Assembly: GCA_027717875.1 (NCBI GenBank)
Contig: JALLOL010000149.1
Span: 1-6,405 of the forward strand
DNA from: Acidobacteria bacterium AH-259-L09
GTDB lineage: Bacteria > Acidobacteriota > UBA6911 > RPQK01
Length of the DNA: 6,405 nt
Direction of reading: 5' to 3'
Shown here: positions 1 through 4,916 of the stretch, in pieces
Layout of the letters: each line of letters starts with the position of its first letter
How positions within the stretch are numbered: the first letter of the stretch is position 1
Translations under genes and position numbers: made by a program
Notes under the pieces: model-generated
Seen by the model: the letters and a program-made list of their open reading frames with translations, nothing else
Told to the model about the DNA's origin: nothing
The model's database searches: none

Positions 1-34
1 GCCCCCGTTTGGGGGGGGCGAGGAGTGTGGTCTT

Positions 35-505
35 ATGCCCCAGATGCAGCTTCCCGTCTTTGCGCCCGGCCTGAACTTGATCAACCGGCAGGTGGGTTAC
101 GAGAAAAGAGAGGGCTGGGTGTATTACTTTTTAGGTCAACTTCCTTTGTACTCTCATGAGGAGGCGGATGTGAGGGCGTTTCGATTGATCAGCAGCCAGC
201 TGGTGGTCAACGCCCACGTCAAGCAGGCCCAGGTCGTGCGTGCTTTCGGGGTGAGTACGATCAGTGTGAAACGAAGCGTGAAATGCCTGAGAGAGAAAGG
301 AATGGAAGGATTCTTTGAAAAGCGAAAGGGGCGATCCGCCCATGTGCTGACGCCGGAGGTGGTGGAGAAAGCGCAAAAGCTGCTGGATGGAGGCTGGAGT
401 ACTTCGGAAGTGGCCGAAAAACTGAGCCTGAAAGCGAACACGCTGCGAAAAGCCATCCAACAGGGGCGTGTCAAAAAAAACGGAGCGGCCCGGCCGAGCG
501 GGTAG
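35..505 (+). CDS. Transposase N-terminal helix-turn-helix protein (orfA)
   Basis: This 156-residue protein is probably the DNA-binding part of the transposase. Two helix-turn-helix units can be seen. Residues about 62-87 contain the QAQVVRAFGVSTISVKRSVK pattern, in which the AFGVS turn is followed by a recognition helix. Residues about 108-144 contain ...STSEVAEKLSLKANTLRKAI. The arrangement resembles the N-terminus of IS transposases that bind terminal repeats. The ATG at 35 is preceded by AGGAG (21-25) at nine bases, which favours it over the next ATG at 44. Translation that does not shift frame ends at TAG 503-505. The last seven codons, after the A8 run at 473-480, are probably only a terminal tail. 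Made alone, this protein could bind element ends and act as an inhibitor, as orfA products of other elements do; that is inference. Confidence 0.78.
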   Translation: MPQMQLPVFAPGLNLINRQVGYEKREGWVYYFLGQLPLYSHEEADVRAFRLISSQLVVNAHVKQAQVVRAFGVSTISVKRSVKCLREKGMEGFFEKRKGRSAHVLTPEVVEKAQKLLDGGWSTSEVAEKLSLKANTLRKAIQQGRVKKNGAARPSG

Positions 506-548
506 GGAAAAGCAAAAGCGAGCGCAATGAGGAGGACAGCCGGGCAGC
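475..548 (+). promoter_or_regulatory. Programmed -1 frameshift signal (slippery heptamer plus stem)
   Basis: The A8 run at 473-480 followed by C gives A AAA AAC at 475-481, in the X XXY YYZ register of the first frame. The -1 frame is open from 319, after a TGA at 316-318, all the way to 2268, so a slip here joins the two frames without any stop. Six bases after the heptamer, GCCCGGC (488-494) can pair with GCCGGGC (539-545). The stem extends by GC/GC (485-486 with 547-548) across one G-A mismatch and has a 44-base loop. A slippery site followed by a stem at 5-9 bases is the classical stimulator. The run could also work through polymerase slippage on A8. Confidence 0.7.
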
Positions 549-570
549 GCTGGGGGTAGCCTGCACCCGA

Positions 571-2268
571 GTGGGGGAGCGAGTGCAAGCTGCTTTGGGC
601 AGGCTGAGGGGAGTGCCCCCCGTGTTTGAGCCGGGCCGAGATGTGCAGGCGGCCGGGGTTCTATTCGCGGTTCCCGCCCTGTTAGTGAACGGGCTCCTTC
701 AATTTTCCGACAAATATTTTAAGCCTCTAAAAGGCTACTACAGCCTGAATTCCCTGTTGCTAATCCTGCCGTTTATGGCCTTGCTGAGGATCCGATCGCT
801 GGAGCGGATCCGCTACTGGGACCCGGGAGAACTGGGCAAATTGGTGGGATTAGATCGGGTTCCGGAGGTGAGGACCCTGCGCCGGAAAGTGCAGCGGCTG
901 GTGGGCAAAGGGGATGCCCCAGGGTGGAGTCAAGAGTTATCCCGACACTGGATGCAAGAAGATCCTGAGCGAGCTGGGACACTCTATGTGGACGGGCACG
1001 TGCGCGTCTATTACGGGAAACAGACGAAGCTGCCCAAACGCTATGTGGCCCGGGAAAAACTGTGTCTAAGAGGCATCACGGATTACTGGATCAATGACGC
1101 CCTGGGCCAACCCTTTTTTGTCATTTCCAAAACGGTCACCGCAGGGTTGCTGCAGGAGTTGCGCCAGGAGATTGTGCCGCGCTTAGTCGAGGAAGTGCCC
1201 CATCAACCCAGCGTGAAGGAGTTGGAAGCCGATCCTTATCGGTACCGCTTTGAGCTGGTCTTTGATCGGGAGGGATATAGTCCGGCCTTTTTCCAGCAGA
1301 TGTGGCAGCAACGCATTGCCTGTATTACCTATCGAAAATATGTCCAGCAAGCGTGGAATGAGTCGGAATTTGAGGAAGTCGAAGTGCGCTATCCGAACCA
1401 GGAAGTGGGCAGGATGAAGTTGGCCGAGCGAGGGCTCTATCTGCCCGCAGGCCAGATCTGGATGCGGGAGATCCGAAAACTTTCCCCCTCGGGACATCAA
1501 ACGGCGCTGGTGACGACCAATTATACCTCCGAGAGGGGCCAGATTGCCGCGGGTATGTTCTCTCGATGGTCTCAAGAAAACTTCTTTAAGTACATGATGC
1601 AACACTATGGAATCGATCGACTTGCAGACTATCAACTGGAGGGAATTGATGAGACCGTGCAGGTGGTCAACCCGGCCTGGCGGCAGTTGGATTCCAAGCT
1701 GCGATCGCAGCGTGGCAAGCTGGTCCGCAAAAGGGCCGAATACGGAGCGCTGCTCTTAGAAGAGGAGATCGAAGAAGAAAACGTGCAGAAATACGCTCAG
1801 CAAAAAGCCGAGCTGAGAGAGGCCATCACGGATTTGCAAGCGCAGATCGAAGCTCTGAAAGCCCAGCGGAAGGAAACGAACCAACACATCTCCTTCCGGG
1901 ACTTACCCGAAGCGGAGCAGTTTAAGAGTTTCAAGCCCAGCAAAAAGCAATTCCTGGACACTTTGAAAATGATTGCTTACCGGGCCGAAACCGCCCTGGT
2001 CACTCGGCTGCGAACTCACCTGTCGAAAAAAGATGAGGCTCGCGCCCTGGTCCGACAAATCCTTCACACCGATGCCGACCTGGAACCCGACTTGGAAAAG
2101 GGGATCCTCAAGGTTCGCTTGCACAATCTGGCCAACCCCCGAAATCACAAATATGTCCAACTCTTATGTGATTCCCTCAATGCTACCGACATCCATTTTC
2201 CAGGTACCAATTTGAGACTCGTCTATGATTTGGTCGCAAACCAAAATCCAGCGGATCAGGAGGTCTGA
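571..2268 (+). CDS. DDE-type transposase, catalytic frame (orfB; read as -1 fusion from 481)
   Basis: This is the catalytic part of the transposase, which cuts and joins element ends. Numbered from the GTG at 571 it has 565 residues. In the frameshift product it would be 595 residues after 149 from the first frame, about 744 in total. Three acidic residues sit in recognisable contexts: D141 in YVDGHVRVYYG, D232 in LVFDREGYS and E336 in RWSQENFFKYM. Their spacing is 91 and 104 residues and they are probably the DDE triad. The VFDR-G-S and R-x-x-QENFF contexts recall the IS4/IS1634-like RNase H fold. A charged, heptad-rich helix at about 370-435 looks like a coiled coil and may serve oligomerisation. 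The GTG at 571 lacks a convincing Shine-Dalgarno site, so independent initiation is doubtful. No internal stop or damage is visible, so the element may be active. I do not recognise the exact IS family. Confidence 0.82.
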   Translation: MGERVQAALGRLRGVPPVFEPGRDVQAAGVLFAVPALLVNGLLQFSDKYFKPLKGYYSLNSLLLILPFMALLRIRSLERIRYWDPGELGKLVGLDRVPEVRTLRRKVQRLVGKGDAPGWSQELSRHWMQEDPERAGTLYVDGHVRVYYGKQTKLPKRYVAREKLCLRGITDYWINDALGQPFFVISKTVTAGLLQELRQEIVPRLVEEVPHQPSVKELEADPYRYRFELVFDREGYSPAFFQQMWQQRIACITYRKYVQQAWNESEFEEVEVRYPNQEVGRMKLAERGLYLPAGQIWMREIRKLSPSGHQTALVTTNYTSERGQIAAGMFSRWSQENFFKYMMQHYGIDRLADYQLEGIDETVQVVNPAWRQLDSKLRSQRGKLVRKRAEYGALLLEEEIEEENVQKYAQQKAELREAITDLQAQIEALKAQRKETNQHISFRDLPEAEQFKSFKPSKKQFLDTLKMIAYRAETALVTRLRTHLSKKDEARALVRQILHTDADLEPDLEKGILKVRLHNLANPRNHKYVQLLCDSLNATDIHFPGTNLRLVYDLVANQNPADQEV

Positions 2269-2355
2269 AAATACGTTTTCGTCCCAGCTTGTAGTTCTTT
2301 CACCGGCAGGGCAGAAAAAACCAAGAATTTGCGCGGCAGATTTTCTCTGTGGTGC
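2269..2355. other. Short spacer between transposase and XRE unit, probable IS right end
   Basis: Nothing coding is supported here. The stretch is more AT-rich than the transposase gene and probably contains the right end of the insertion sequence or starts the flanking DNA. I see no stem followed by a T-run that would serve as a terminator for either convergent transcript, and no clear inverted copy of positions 1-34. Confidence 0.3.
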
Positions 2356-2562
2356 TCAGCGCGGGAAAAACTCCTCCCACAATTGGAGTGTAAGGTCATG
2401 CGAATCGGGCTTTGGTAACCAAGGTCTCATTTCTTGTTGGTATCGTTTCTTCAAAACACCGAATCTGAGTCGTTGAGTTTTTGCGAGAACCTTCACATCT
2501 ACCGCTTGGAGAAAATCACTCCAGTGGTTAGGAAGATTCCGTTTCAGCAGCTTAGAGGGCAT
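2356..2562 (-). CDS. Small protein overlapping the XRE gene; possible remnant of its partner
   Basis: This reading frame encodes 68 residues. Its ATG (2560-2562) lies inside the last codons of the XRE regulator, giving an 11-base overlap that suggests translational coupling in one operon. The N-terminus (LPNHWSDFLQAV) resembles the first helix of nucleotidyltransferase-fold proteins that are often encoded after regulators of this type. The C-terminus (LKKRYQQEMRPWLP, then HDLTLQLWEEFF) looks like the end of a larger protein. No nucleotidyltransferase GG/DxD motif lies between. It may be an internally deleted toxin-like partner, a gene cut by the neighbouring insertion sequence, or a genuine small protein. 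Its codon use resembles the XRE gene, which supports common origin. The functional assignment is inference from memory of such pairs. Confidence 0.45.
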   Translation of the reverse strand: MPSKLLKRNLPNHWSDFLQAVDVKVLAKTQRLRFGVLKKRYQQEMRPWLPKPDSHDLTLQLWEEFFPR

Positions 2563-3241
2563 ACGGAAGATGCTCCGGACTTAGATCTGAGAGAAGATTC
2601 CATCGTGCTGCCAATTTAGGACGGTGCTCACGCAGCCATTCGCGCTCGCGAGCAGTAAGAGTCGCTTCGCCAAGAGCATCTTCATGGGCAAGACGGCTGC
2701 TCTCCAGTTCTTCTTGGGCATAGCGTAGGTTTCGATAACGACGGCTCTGCAACTCGCCCTTTTCCTCTAGCTTCGTACGGGCCAGGGTAACTAAGAAGCC
2801 AAGCCGATTCTGAAGGTTGTGCAATCGCGCTTGGTCCAAGAGCCATTTCCAATCAAGGTCCGAGTAATTTAAAAGAACCCAAGGAAGTGCTTCGGCGAGC
2901 CGAGCTTCTAAATTGTCTTGTTTGAGCGCCCCAACCAAAACCTCGGCTGGGTTACGTCTCCTTTTTGTTTGCATGTAAGCAAAACCCGGATACCCCAAAG
3001 CAGACAATTCTTCTGCCACCCGTTGTGGCGTCTGAGGCTGCAAGCCAGCTGGTTTCAGTGGCAATGAAGTGAGAGGTAAACCGAAAACCCGTGTTGCACG
3101 AGCCACTAGACGGCGGGTCAAGCGTCTGTGTCTCCGTTCCAACAAGGAAAGGTACGGTTGGGACACACCCAAACGAGCAGCAGCCTGTTGCTGACTCCAG
3201 CCTTTTCCTTTCCGCGCTTTTCTAAGTTGCATCCCAGTCAT
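2552..3241 (-). CDS. XRE-family helix-turn-helix transcriptional regulator
   Basis: This 229-residue regulator begins with a Cro/C1-type HTH domain at about residues 4-58. The SQQQAAARLGVSQPYLSLLE segment (16-35) forms the scaffold and recognition helices. The C-terminal three quarters are helical and rich in Arg, Leu and Glu, with LGYPGFAY (82-89), WKWLLDQARLHNLQNRLGF (131-149) and a conserved-looking tail, ARWNLLSDLSPEHL (212-225). Such tails occur in XRE proteins paired with a downstream partner in toxin-antitoxin-like units; here only a short overlapping frame follows. The ATG is set by GGAGG five bases upstream (complement of 3247-3251), and a strong promoter lies directly before it. The gene is probably autorepressed through the palindrome at 3260-3277. 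It is transcribed toward the insertion sequence and diverges from vapBC. Length and frame are intact. Confidence 0.85.
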   Translation of the reverse strand: MTGMQLRKARKGKGWSQQQAAARLGVSQPYLSLLERRHRRLTRRLVARATRVFGLPLTSLPLKPAGLQPQTPQRVAEELSALGYPGFAYMQTKRRRNPAEVLVGALKQDNLEARLAEALPWVLLNYSDLDWKWLLDQARLHNLQNRLGFLVTLARTKLEEKGELQSRRYRNLRYAQEELESSRLAHEDALGEATLTAREREWLREHRPKLAARWNLLSDLSPEHLPYAL

Positions 3242-3257
3242 ATTAACCTCCCGAAGT

Positions 3258-3287
3258 ATTATTACAACTTTGTAATATTTCTGTCAA
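3258..3287 (-). promoter_or_regulatory. Sigma-70-type promoter of the XRE gene
   Basis: Read on the - strand, a perfect -35 TTGACA (3282-3287) is followed by an 18-base spacer and AATAAT (3258-3263), which matches TATAAT at five of six bases. Initiation would fall near 3251, leaving a very short leader of about ten bases that starts with the GGAGG Shine-Dalgarno sequence. The promoter belongs to the XRE gene that starts at 3241. Confidence 0.72.
3260..3277. promoter_or_regulatory. Palindromic operator inside the XRE promoter
   Basis: TATTACAA (3260-3267) and TTGTAATA (3270-3277) form a perfect 8-bp inverted repeat around the central CT. The repeat fills most of the spacer between the -35 and -10 boxes and overlaps the -10 box. 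A homodimeric XRE protein bound here would block RNA polymerase, so autorepression is the simplest reading. Binding is inferred from position and symmetry. Confidence 0.62.
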
Positions 3288-3380
3288 GAATCCAAACACC
3301 TGACTCCACCCCTCACAAACCGCTCCTTGACCTCTTTTCTCCCCCACAATACCATCGGTCGAAAAAGGAAATCCTATTCA
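3288..3380. other. Spacer with no supported gene
   Basis: Between the XRE promoter and the propeller remnant I see no start codon with a ribosome binding site, no hairpin and no repeat. Given the flanking remnant on the - strand, this is probably further decayed sequence of the same lost gene, but no recognisable residues remain. Confidence 0.35.
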
Positions 3381-3538
3381 CTCGGTCTGAAGGGAAGCTA
3401 CCATCAGGAAGCTCGGTATCGTCAGGGCCCCACACCGATTTCCTACCCCCGCCACGGGATATCAGGTGCTCAGCGCCAGGTCCCGGGAAAGGGCGTACGT
3501 ACACTTCGTTAGAACCCGGACCTGTTCGACACATAAGC
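3381..3538 (-). pseudogene. Frameshifted fragment of a TolB/PD40 beta-propeller gene
   Basis: Three short - strand segments in different frames line up, in order, with residues about 296-353 of the intact propeller encoded at 5061-6405. First is AYVSNRSG (3515-3538), matching AFTSNRSG. A frameshift follows, then NEVYVRPFPGPG, ISRGGG and VWGPDDTEL (to 3409), matching DEIYVKAYPGEG, ISIDGG and IWARSGKEL. After a short deletion and another shift comes LMVASLQTE (3381-3407), matching MMVVSIQTA. The segment therefore covers about 55 codons of one propeller region with at least two frame disruptions and no start or stop of its own. It lies between the divergent XRE and vapB promoters. It could be left over from a second kinase-propeller gene or from a partial duplication of the neighbour. 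Confidence 0.75.
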
Positions 3539-3546
3539 TGGCAAAC

Positions 3547-3575
3547 TTGTGTTATACCTGCCGCATTGTTATACT
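3547..3575 (+). promoter_or_regulatory. Candidate vapBC promoter with direct-repeat operator
   Basis: TATACT (3570-3575) matches the -10 consensus at five of six positions and sits 17 bases after a weak -35, TTGTGT (3547-3552). Start would be near 3582, close to the AGGAG Shine-Dalgarno site at 3581-3585. Two exact copies of TGTTATAC (3550-3557 and 3567-3574) lie 17 bases apart and cover both boxes. An imperfect inverted pair, ACACATAAG (3529-3537) and CTTGTGT (3546-3552), overlaps the -35. These are candidate sites for autorepression by the antitoxin-toxin complex, as is usual for vapBC operons. Confidence 0.5.
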
Positions 3576-3592
3576 TTACGAGGAGTTAAACT

Positions 3593-3841
3593 ATGCCGTT
3601 GGTAAAACTGTCCTCTAAGGGCCAAATCGTGATCCCTCAGGAGATCCGCCAAAAACTGGGTTTAAAGCCGAGGAAATACGCTATTGTGGAATTAATTGAT
3701 AATCGTCGCGCCGAAATCAGGCCGGTTCCAGATGTTAGAGAAGAACTGAGAGGTGTTTTGAAGAAAAAGCCTTCAATGAGCAAGGCCCTAGTCAGCGAAC
3801 ATCTCGAAGAGATCCAGCGAGATGAAGCGCTATCTTCTTGA
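3593..3841 (+). CDS. vapB: AbrB/SpoVT-type antitoxin (VapB-like)
   Basis: This 82-residue protein is the antitoxin of a type II pair. Residues 3-48 form a SpoVT/AbrB swapped-hairpin DNA-binding domain, with the hallmark VKLSSKGQIVIPQEIRQKLG followed by the strand IVELIDNRRAEI. The remaining C-terminus (about 49-82) is charged and helical; in this family that part wraps around the toxin and covers its active site. The ATG has AGGAG seven bases upstream. The stop lies 20 bases inside the toxin gene, which fits coupled translation with antitoxin made first. The complex is expected to repress its own promoter through the AbrB domain. The subfamily is clear; the gene symbol is used in the broad sense. 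Confidence 0.9.
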   Translation: MPLVKLSSKGQIVIPQEIRQKLGLKPRKYAIVELIDNRRAEIRPVPDVREELRGVLKKKPSMSKALVSEHLEEIQRDEALSS

Positions 3842-4223
3842 TGCGTTCCCAGTGCTTTGTTGGCTCCAGCAGGAATCGGGTCACACAATGGTCGATGAGT
3901 TGCTAGGGCAAGCTGAAGAGGGCAAAGTCTCTCTTTCGATGCACATCATGAATTTAGGAGAAGTCTTTTATCGAATATACCGGGTGGCCGGAGCCAAAAA
4001 GGCAGAGGAGATCGTGTCCAAGCTGCGAATGCTTCCCGTCTCAATTCTTTCTGTTTCTGATTCGGGCGTGATGGAGGCAGCTCGAATCAAGGGTAAATAT
4101 CCAGTCTCTTTTGCTGACGCCTTCGCTGTGGCCGCAGCTTTGGAGCACAAGGCGATTGTGGTGACGGGAGATCCGGAATACCAAGCCGTATCAAGCCTGG
4201 TGAAGGTCCTTTGGGTCCGGTAG
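3822..4223 (+). CDS. vapC: PIN-domain ribonuclease toxin (VapC-like)
   Basis: This 133-residue PIN-domain protein is the toxin of the pair, an Mg2+- or Mn2+-dependent endoribonuclease that in known VapC proteins cuts tRNA or rRNA. The four acidic active-site positions are present: D7 in YLLDAF, E47 in LGEVFYR, D99 in SFADAFAVAAA and D117 in VTGDPEY. The family often has D-x-S at the first motif; here it is D-A-F, a mild departure. Length is typical and the frame is intact, so the toxin is probably functional. The ATG lies within the last codons of the antitoxin gene and no strong Shine-Dalgarno site precedes it, which suggests re-initiation after vapB translation. The RNA target cannot be told from sequence. 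Confidence 0.9.
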   Translation: MKRYLLDAFPVLCWLQQESGHTMVDELLGQAEEGKVSLSMHIMNLGEVFYRIYRVAGAKKAEEIVSKLRMLPVSILSVSDSGVMEAARIKGKYPVSFADAFAVAAALEHKAIVVTGDPEYQAVSSLVKVLWVR

Positions 4224-4231
4224 AAACTTGC

Positions 4232-4267
4232 CAGGCGTTTCTCAGGCCGACACAGGCGTCCAGGCGT
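4232..4267 (+). repeat. Three copies of CAGGCGT
   Basis: CAGGCGT occurs exactly at 4232-4238, 4253-4259 and 4261-4267, just after the vapC stop at 4223. Copies are 21 and 8 bases apart. A T6 run follows at 4271-4276, but I see no stem before it that would make a standard terminator. Function is unknown and chance is possible. Confidence 0.35.
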
Positions 4268-4298
4268 GCAGTTTTTTATCTCCCTTTGCCCAAAGCCA

Positions 4299-4315
4299 CG
4301 ACCGTAAGAGGGTCG
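4299..4315. repeat. Small hairpin (5-bp stem)
   Basis: CGACC (4299-4303) pairs with GGTCG (4311-4315) across a seven-base loop. It is the first of four hairpins in the spacer between the convergent vapC and ceramidase-like sequences. It has no T-run after it on the + strand. Confidence 0.35.
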
Positions 4316-4373
4316 GAAAAGTCATAGCGTCCGGTCTTGGAACGGGCCAATTACACGCAGGAGATAAGACTCA

Positions 4374-4390
4374 GCCGCTCTGAGAGCGGC
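4374..4390. repeat. Hairpin with 7-bp stem and 3-base loop
   Basis: GCCGCTC (4374-4380) and GAGCGGC (4384-4390) are exact reverse complements around TGA. The hairpin lies 14 bases before a second hairpin. Confidence 0.55.
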
Positions 4391-4404
4391 CGCTACATTC
4401 TCCG

Positions 4405-4424
4405 TAGGGGCGTGTCCGCCCCTA
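4405..4424. repeat. Hairpin TAGGGGCG/CGCCCCTA, REP-like
   Basis: TAGGGGCG (4405-4412) and CGCCCCTA (4417-4424) form a perfect 8-bp stem with the four-base loop TGTC. Arms of the TAGGGGCG type recur as dispersed intergenic palindromes in several bacterial genomes. Membership in such a family cannot be shown from one copy. Confidence 0.55.
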
Positions 4425-4445
4425 TCCGACATTTGGTGCAGGATG

Positions 4446-4476
4446 AGCTTGGGCGAGCCACCGGCTCGCCCAAGCT
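4446..4476. repeat. Perfect 14-bp inverted repeat, likely REP element or bidirectional terminator
   Basis: AGCTTGGGCGAGCC (4446-4459) and GGCTCGCCCAAGCT (4463-4476) are exact reverse complements separated by only ACC. The stem is GC-rich and very stable. It stands between the vapC stop and the end of the ceramidase-like frame, which converge on it, so a barrier to transcription from both sides is plausible. No T-run follows on either strand, so it is not a standard intrinsic terminator. It could be a dispersed repetitive extragenic palindrome. Confidence 0.7.
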
Positions 4477-4496
4477 ATACATCTGGCCCACATTTC

Positions 4497-4916
4497 TCAC
4501 ACCCGATCGTAGCGAGGCGGTGAGTAGATCATCGAGTAATCGGCTTCGTAACCTCCCTCCCTCAAAACCCGCCGAGACGGTACATAGGCGAACACGTCAT
4601 TATTGTAAGCCGTCACCCAGAGTTTGTCGGCTCCCAGTTCCTGTTTTAGGCGCGGGTTATAGTCCACCACAACCTCTCCGGCCATCGCCACCAAAGTAAG
4701 ATCGTTTCCAAACTGCCAGACCTGAAGGGGATAAGGATACTCGCGTGGAAGCTGTCCCTTCGGGTCTAAAATTTTCAGCATTTCCCGGGCGTGCCTCTCC
4801 CTTGCTCCGCCATCACGTTGAGCCCGAGCCTCCAACATTTCCCGGCTGGGGGGCTCGGAAAGGACAACAGGGAACACTTTAAAGGCAGTTTTCAGGGGAC
4901 CCCGGTACTGGATGGA
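4497..4916 (-). pseudogene. C-terminal remnant of a neutral/alkaline ceramidase-like protein
   Basis: The frame encodes about 140 residues that match the C-terminal part of neutral/alkaline non-lysosomal ceramidase-type hydrolases (amidases of N-acyl-sphingoid lipids). It runs from YRGPLKTAFKVFPV, through EPPSREMLEARA, EYPYPLQVWQFGNDLTLVA and MAGEVVVDY, to NNDVFAYVPSRRVLREGGYE. In human neutral ceramidase the zinc ligands include Glu540 and Tyr579. The Glu of MAGEVV (about 4674-4676) and the last Tyr of DVFAY (about 4584-4586) occupy the equivalent places. The N-terminal two thirds or more, with the histidine zinc ligands, are absent, and the frame merges upstream with unrelated-looking sequence without a start. 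A GTG at 4875-4877 exists but has no clear ribosome binding site. The C-terminus also stops early (YSPPRYDRV). It cannot be an active enzyme as it stands. Confidence 0.75.

Larger units (their letters stand above)
1..2268 (+). mobile_element. Insertion sequence with frameshifted two-frame transposase (ends not resolved)
   Basis: This stretch holds a DNA-binding N-terminal frame and a DDE-type catalytic frame that together make one transposase. The coding order (HTH protein first, catalytic frame in -1 register, slippery A-run in the overlap) is the standard layout of many insertion sequences. The left end may lie before the window, because the first gene begins only 34 bases in. I could not identify terminal inverted repeats with confidence. 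The only shared tract is GAGGAGT at 20-26 with its reverse complement at 2370-2376, which is too short to define the ends. The right boundary therefore lies somewhere between the transposase stop at 2268 and the XRE unit that ends near 2356-2552. No passenger gene is visible between the transposase and the neighbouring unit. Confidence 0.72.

Noticed and set aside
2..15. CCCCC-GTTT-GGGGG stem at the window start
   Set aside because: A 5-bp stem with no T-run, cut close to the window edge; homopolymer runs make such pairing easy and no function can be assigned.
1183..1635. 150-codon - strand frame within the transposase
   Set aside because: It is the antisense shadow of the catalytic region, with no motif or start signal.
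2258..2264. AGGAGGT at the end of the transposase gene as a ribosome binding site for a further gene
   Set aside because: No ATG, GTG or TTG at suitable spacing opens a credible frame after it.
20..2376. GAGGAGT (20-26) and its reverse complement (2370-2376) as terminal inverted repeats of the element
   Set aside because: Only seven bases match and the left copy overlaps the Shine-Dalgarno site of the first gene, so it is explained without being an IS end.
2412..2422. TTGGT-A-ACCAA palindrome
   Set aside because: Five base pairs with a one-base centre inside the small - strand frame; too short and not near a promoter.
4271..4276. T6 run after vapC as an intrinsic terminator
   Set aside because: No GC-rich stem directly precedes it; the nearest repeats are direct, not inverted.
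4337..4699. 120-codon + strand frame as a gene
   Set aside because: It reads through the hairpins and across the ceramidase-like sequence on the other strand, has no ribosome binding site and shows no recognisable motif.
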